Origin: Verrucomicrobiales bacterium | GTDB taxonomy: Bacteria > Verrucomicrobiota > Verrucomicrobiia > Verrucomicrobiales > DEV007 | Length of the DNA stretch: 17,397 bases | Direction of reading: 5' to 3' | Assembly (NCBI GenBank): GCA_017991025.1 | Contig: JAGNMT010000023.1 | Location: 1 to 17,397 of the forward strand | Shown: in pieces, positions 15,315 to 17,397 of the stretch | Layout: each line of letters begins with the position of its first letter | Numbering within the stretch: position 1 is the stretch's first letter | Position numbers and translations under genes: made by a program | Notes under the pieces: generated by a model | Told to the model about the DNA's origin: nothing | What the model saw: only the letters and a program-made list of their open reading frames with translations | Databases searched by the model: none

Positions 15315-15345
15315 AAAAAGACGAGCCCGAAAGCTCGTCTTTTTT
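15315..15345. terminator. Strong bidirectional intrinsic terminator
   Basis: The 12-bp stem pairs 15315-15326 (aaaaagacgagc) with 15333-15344 around the loop ccgaaa. The T tract after the stem serves the + strand lipoprotein gene. The A tract in front of it becomes a U tract on the - strand and serves the convergent DUF1080 gene, which ends at 15373. Confidence 0.9.
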
Positions 15346-15372
15346 GTTTCTAACACGGTTGGGGAAGGCGGT

Positions 15373-16206
15373 CTATTCGTGCGCGTCCAGATCCAGTTCC
15401 CTCACCCAGATATTCCGGAATCGGGTCGGATTGTTGTGATTCTGGAGTTTGATCGGTCCGGTTTCCTGCACGGTATTGTAGTTGGCCACTGTTTTGTGAC
15501 CGGTGGGCCCGAGAAAGGGCTGGCGGTGATGGGTGAGAACGCCGTTGTGAAAAACGGTGAGATAGGCTTTTTTCAGCAAATTGCCGTCGGCGTCCCATTT
15601 TGGCGCTTCGAAGACGATCTCGTAGGTCTGCCATTCGCCGGGTTTGCGAGAGGCATTGACCAGCGGCGGTTTGTATCCGTAGATCGCGGAGGCCTGACCA
15701 TCGGCATAGGACTTATTCTCGTAGGAATCCAGCACCTGGACCTCAAACCCTCCCAGGATAAAAATCCCGCTGTTCCCGCGTCCCTGAGAATTTCCTTCGA
15801 CTTTCTCCGGGGTCGCAAATTCGATGTGAAGCTGAATGTCACCGAATTCACGTTTGGTCACCATGTAGCCCCCGGCACCCTGCCCTGACGGAGGGACTTC
15901 AACAAAACCCTCCTTCACGACCCAATCAGCAGGAGATTTGTCTTTTTCCATAACCCACTCGTCTAGATCCTTTCCGCCGAATAGGACAATCGCGTCAGAA
16001 GGTGGCTCTGCGGCGGTGGCACCCGGCGTCACCTCGACGGGGCGGGGGCGGGAGTCATCGTGAACTCTCCATTTTCCGCCAGGCAGAAATGGGGTGTCCG
16101 TATAGCCGGTCGGAGAGGCTTGGGGAGCCTTCTTCTCTTCGGCACCTGAGGTGCAGAAAGTGATGCCGACAGTCAGGGCGCAAAACGCGAGGGTTGATAA
16201 TCTCAT
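15373..16206 (-). CDS. Secreted DUF1080 (3-keto-disaccharide hydrolase-like) protein
   Basis: DUF1080 domains have a concanavalin-like jelly-roll fold; some members hydrolyse 3-keto-glycosides, and they are expanded in Verrucomicrobiota and Planctomycetota. This 277-residue protein starts with a signal peptide (MRLSTLAFCALTVGITFCTS, cleavage near residues 20-22). A linker of about 45 residues follows, then the domain from IVLFGGKDLDEW (about 73) to the end. Conserved blocks are FGDIQLHIEF, RGNSGIFI at 143-150, FEVQVLDSYENKSYADGQ, WQTYEIVFEAPKWD and the final NPTRFRNIWVREL. It most likely acts outside the cytoplasm on carbohydrate, but the substrate is not readable. No Shine-Dalgarno sequence precedes the ATG at 16206. 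It is divergent from an SGNH-DUF1080 fusion 193 nt away, which suggests shared control. Confidence 0.9.
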   Translation of the reverse strand: MRLSTLAFCALTVGITFCTSGAEEKKAPQASPTGYTDTPFLPGGKWRVHDDSRPRPVEVTPGATAAEPPSDAIVLFGGKDLDEWVMEKDKSPADWVVKEGFVEVPPSGQGAGGYMVTKREFGDIQLHIEFATPEKVEGNSQGRGNSGIFILGGFEVQVLDSYENKSYADGQASAIYGYKPPLVNASRKPGEWQTYEIVFEAPKWDADGNLLKKAYLTVFHNGVLTHHRQPFLGPTGHKTVANYNTVQETGPIKLQNHNNPTRFRNIWVRELDLDAHE

Positions 16207-16228
16207 AGGGGCAGGAGACTGCCATGTT

Positions 16229-16252
16229 TTGAGCCCTCTGACAATGGCTCAA
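16229..16252. promoter_or_regulatory. Inverted repeat between the divergent DUF1080 genes
   Basis: A perfect 7-bp inverted repeat, ttgagcc and ggctcaa, has a 10-nt spacer. It lies 23 nt upstream of the - strand DUF1080 start and about 150 nt upstream of the + strand SGNH-DUF1080 start. It could be an operator or a 5'-UTR hairpin. Such repeats also arise by chance, and I found no clear promoter boxes in this gap. Confidence 0.3.
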
Positions 16253-16399
16253 TGACGGCCCCCCCGGGGATCGGGCATCTCTCTCTGGGATCCGTTCGAG
16301 GCCGCTGCGATTTCGTTGATAACGGAGAGCTTCGTGAGGTCCCGCCAGGTGGAACGATTCCCGTTGCCCTCGGCGGGGCTGGCGATTAGTCTCCGCGCC

Positions 16400-17397
16400 A
16401 TGAAACGTTCTTTCCGAAATTCCCTTCTGACGGCTTTCGTTTACCTGACTCTCTCCGGAACCGGCCAGACTCAGGATGCGGCTGCGCTCAAGAGATATGC
16501 TTTTCCGTCAGTCGCGGCCGAGGCAGCACTCCCCGGCGTCGGACCCCTCCGCCGCTACGAGGGTCTCATGAAGCGCTGGCCGGAACTCCGTGCTCAATGG
16601 TCCGCCCAGGTCGAAGTCGATCAGAAGGCGGTCGTCTTTCTTGGTGACTCGATCACGCAGGGCTGGGGAACGAGCCTCGCCGGTCGCTTCCCGGGAATGA
16701 AGAGCGCGAACCGGGGCATCGGCGGCGACACGACCCGGGGCATGCTGATCCGACTCGACGATGTGCTCTTGCTGAATCCCTCGGCCATCGTCCTCCTGAT
16801 GGGGACGAACGATCTCGAGGTCGGGATCGAGCCTCAGGTCGCGGCGGATAATGTCAAACTTATCCTCGCGGCTATCAAAGCACACAACCCGAATGTGCCG
16901 GTGATCCTCTCGCTCGTTTTTCCGAGTTCGGCGGAAAAGAAGCGGCCCGTGGAAAAGATCAAGGCGCTCAATGATCTCTATGCCGCCGCCGTCAAAGGCG
17001 ATCCGCAGGTGACCGTGTTGGATACCTGGACGCTTTTTGCCGCTGCCAGCGGCGATGCCGATCCGAAATGGTTTAAAGACTTGCTGCATCTGAATCCGGA
17101 AGGGTACGACCGATGGGCGGCGGCATTACGCCCTCTTTTCGCAACCCTTGGATTTCTCGAAACCGAAGCGGATACCTTCACGCCGGAAGAGGGTTTTGTT
17201 AGTCTATTCAATGGCAGGGATCTCACCGGCTGGCGTTTCCGTCCGACGCCTCCGCGGAAGCAACCGAAGACTCCCAATCCGAATGCGCCGGTCTTCGCCG
17301 ACATCACGGAAGATGTGAATTTCGACGGCAAGGCAAGGACTGATGACGGACGCTATGTCGCGATCAATGGACGGCTCGTCGTGACGACTCCGGCTGA
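16400..17397 (+). CDS. Secreted SGNH/GDSL hydrolase fused to a DUF1080 domain, 3' end outside window
   Basis: The frame from ATG 16400 is open to the window end (332 codons). Residues 1-24 look like a signal peptide. The SGNH hydrolase domain has block I FLGDSITQGWG with nucleophile S84, block II glycine G108 in NRGIGGDT, block III N137 in MGTND, and block V with D227 and H230 in DLLHLNPEG. The full catalytic set is therefore present, as in the GDSL-like lipase/acylhydrolase (DUF459/acetylhydrolase-like) group. From residue 263 a second domain opens with EGFVSLFNGRDLTGW, the standard start of DUF1080, and is cut by the window edge. Such enzymes typically remove acyl groups from carbohydrates, so the fusion suggests a secreted two-step glycan-processing protein. 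No Shine-Dalgarno sequence is visible. Confidence 0.88.
   Translation, partial: MKRSFRNSLLTAFVYLTLSGTGQTQDAAALKRYAFPSVAAEAALPGVGPLRRYEGLMKRWPELRAQWSAQVEVDQKAVVFLGDSITQGWGTSLAGRFPGMKSANRGIGGDTTRGMLIRLDDVLLLNPSAIVLLMGTNDLEVGIEPQVAADNVKLILAAIKAHNPNVPVILSLVFPSSAEKKRPVEKIKALNDLYAAAVKGDPQVTVLDTWTLFAAASGDADPKWFKDLLHLNPEGYDRWAAALRPLFATLGFLETEADTFTPEEGFVSLFNGRDLTGWRFRPTPPRKQPKTPNPNAPVFADITEDVNFDGKARTDDGRYVAINGRLVVTTPA

Overview
The window looks like chromosomal DNA of a bacterium in or near the Verrucomicrobiota (PVC group). This is an inference from gene content: two secreted DUF1080 (3-keto-disaccharide hydrolase-like) proteins, one fused to an SGNH hydrolase; a LysM membrane protein inside the division and cell-wall cluster; moderately high GC; and few recognisable Shine-Dalgarno sequences. 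Genes are densely packed. No stretch longer than about 200 bases lacks a gene, and I see no insertion sequence, CRISPR array, rRNA or phage module.

Region 1 (1-5297, + strand) is part of a dcw cluster: murF (5' end missing), mraY, murD, a LysM membrane protein and ftsW. These make and flip peptidoglycan precursors and polymerise glycan at the septum. murD carries an in-frame TAG at codon 238, with intact homology in the same frame on both sides. The cluster stops after ftsW; murG, murC, ftsQ, ftsA and ftsZ do not follow.

Region 2 (5427-9665) is metabolic. An exported lactonase-like beta-propeller overlaps an M81/MlrC-family metallopeptidase by 4 nt on the + strand. Converging on them from the - strand are a HAD-IA hydrolase, tRNA-Lys(UUU) and an RraA-family protein. 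The M81 and RraA stop codons abut exactly.

Region 3 (about 9700-15345, + strand) is a transcription and translation operon: nusA, infB, rbfA, an NrnA-type DHH phosphoesterase and a small histidine-rich lipoprotein, closed by a strong bidirectional terminator. A structured leader ending in a good intrinsic terminator lies in front of nusA. The upstream gene is divergent, so this hairpin can only act on transcripts that start in the leader, which suggests attenuation or a small RNA.

Region 4 (15373-17397) holds two divergent secreted proteins: a stand-alone DUF1080 protein (-) and an SGNH-DUF1080 fusion (+) that runs off the window end. A 7-bp inverted repeat lies between them.
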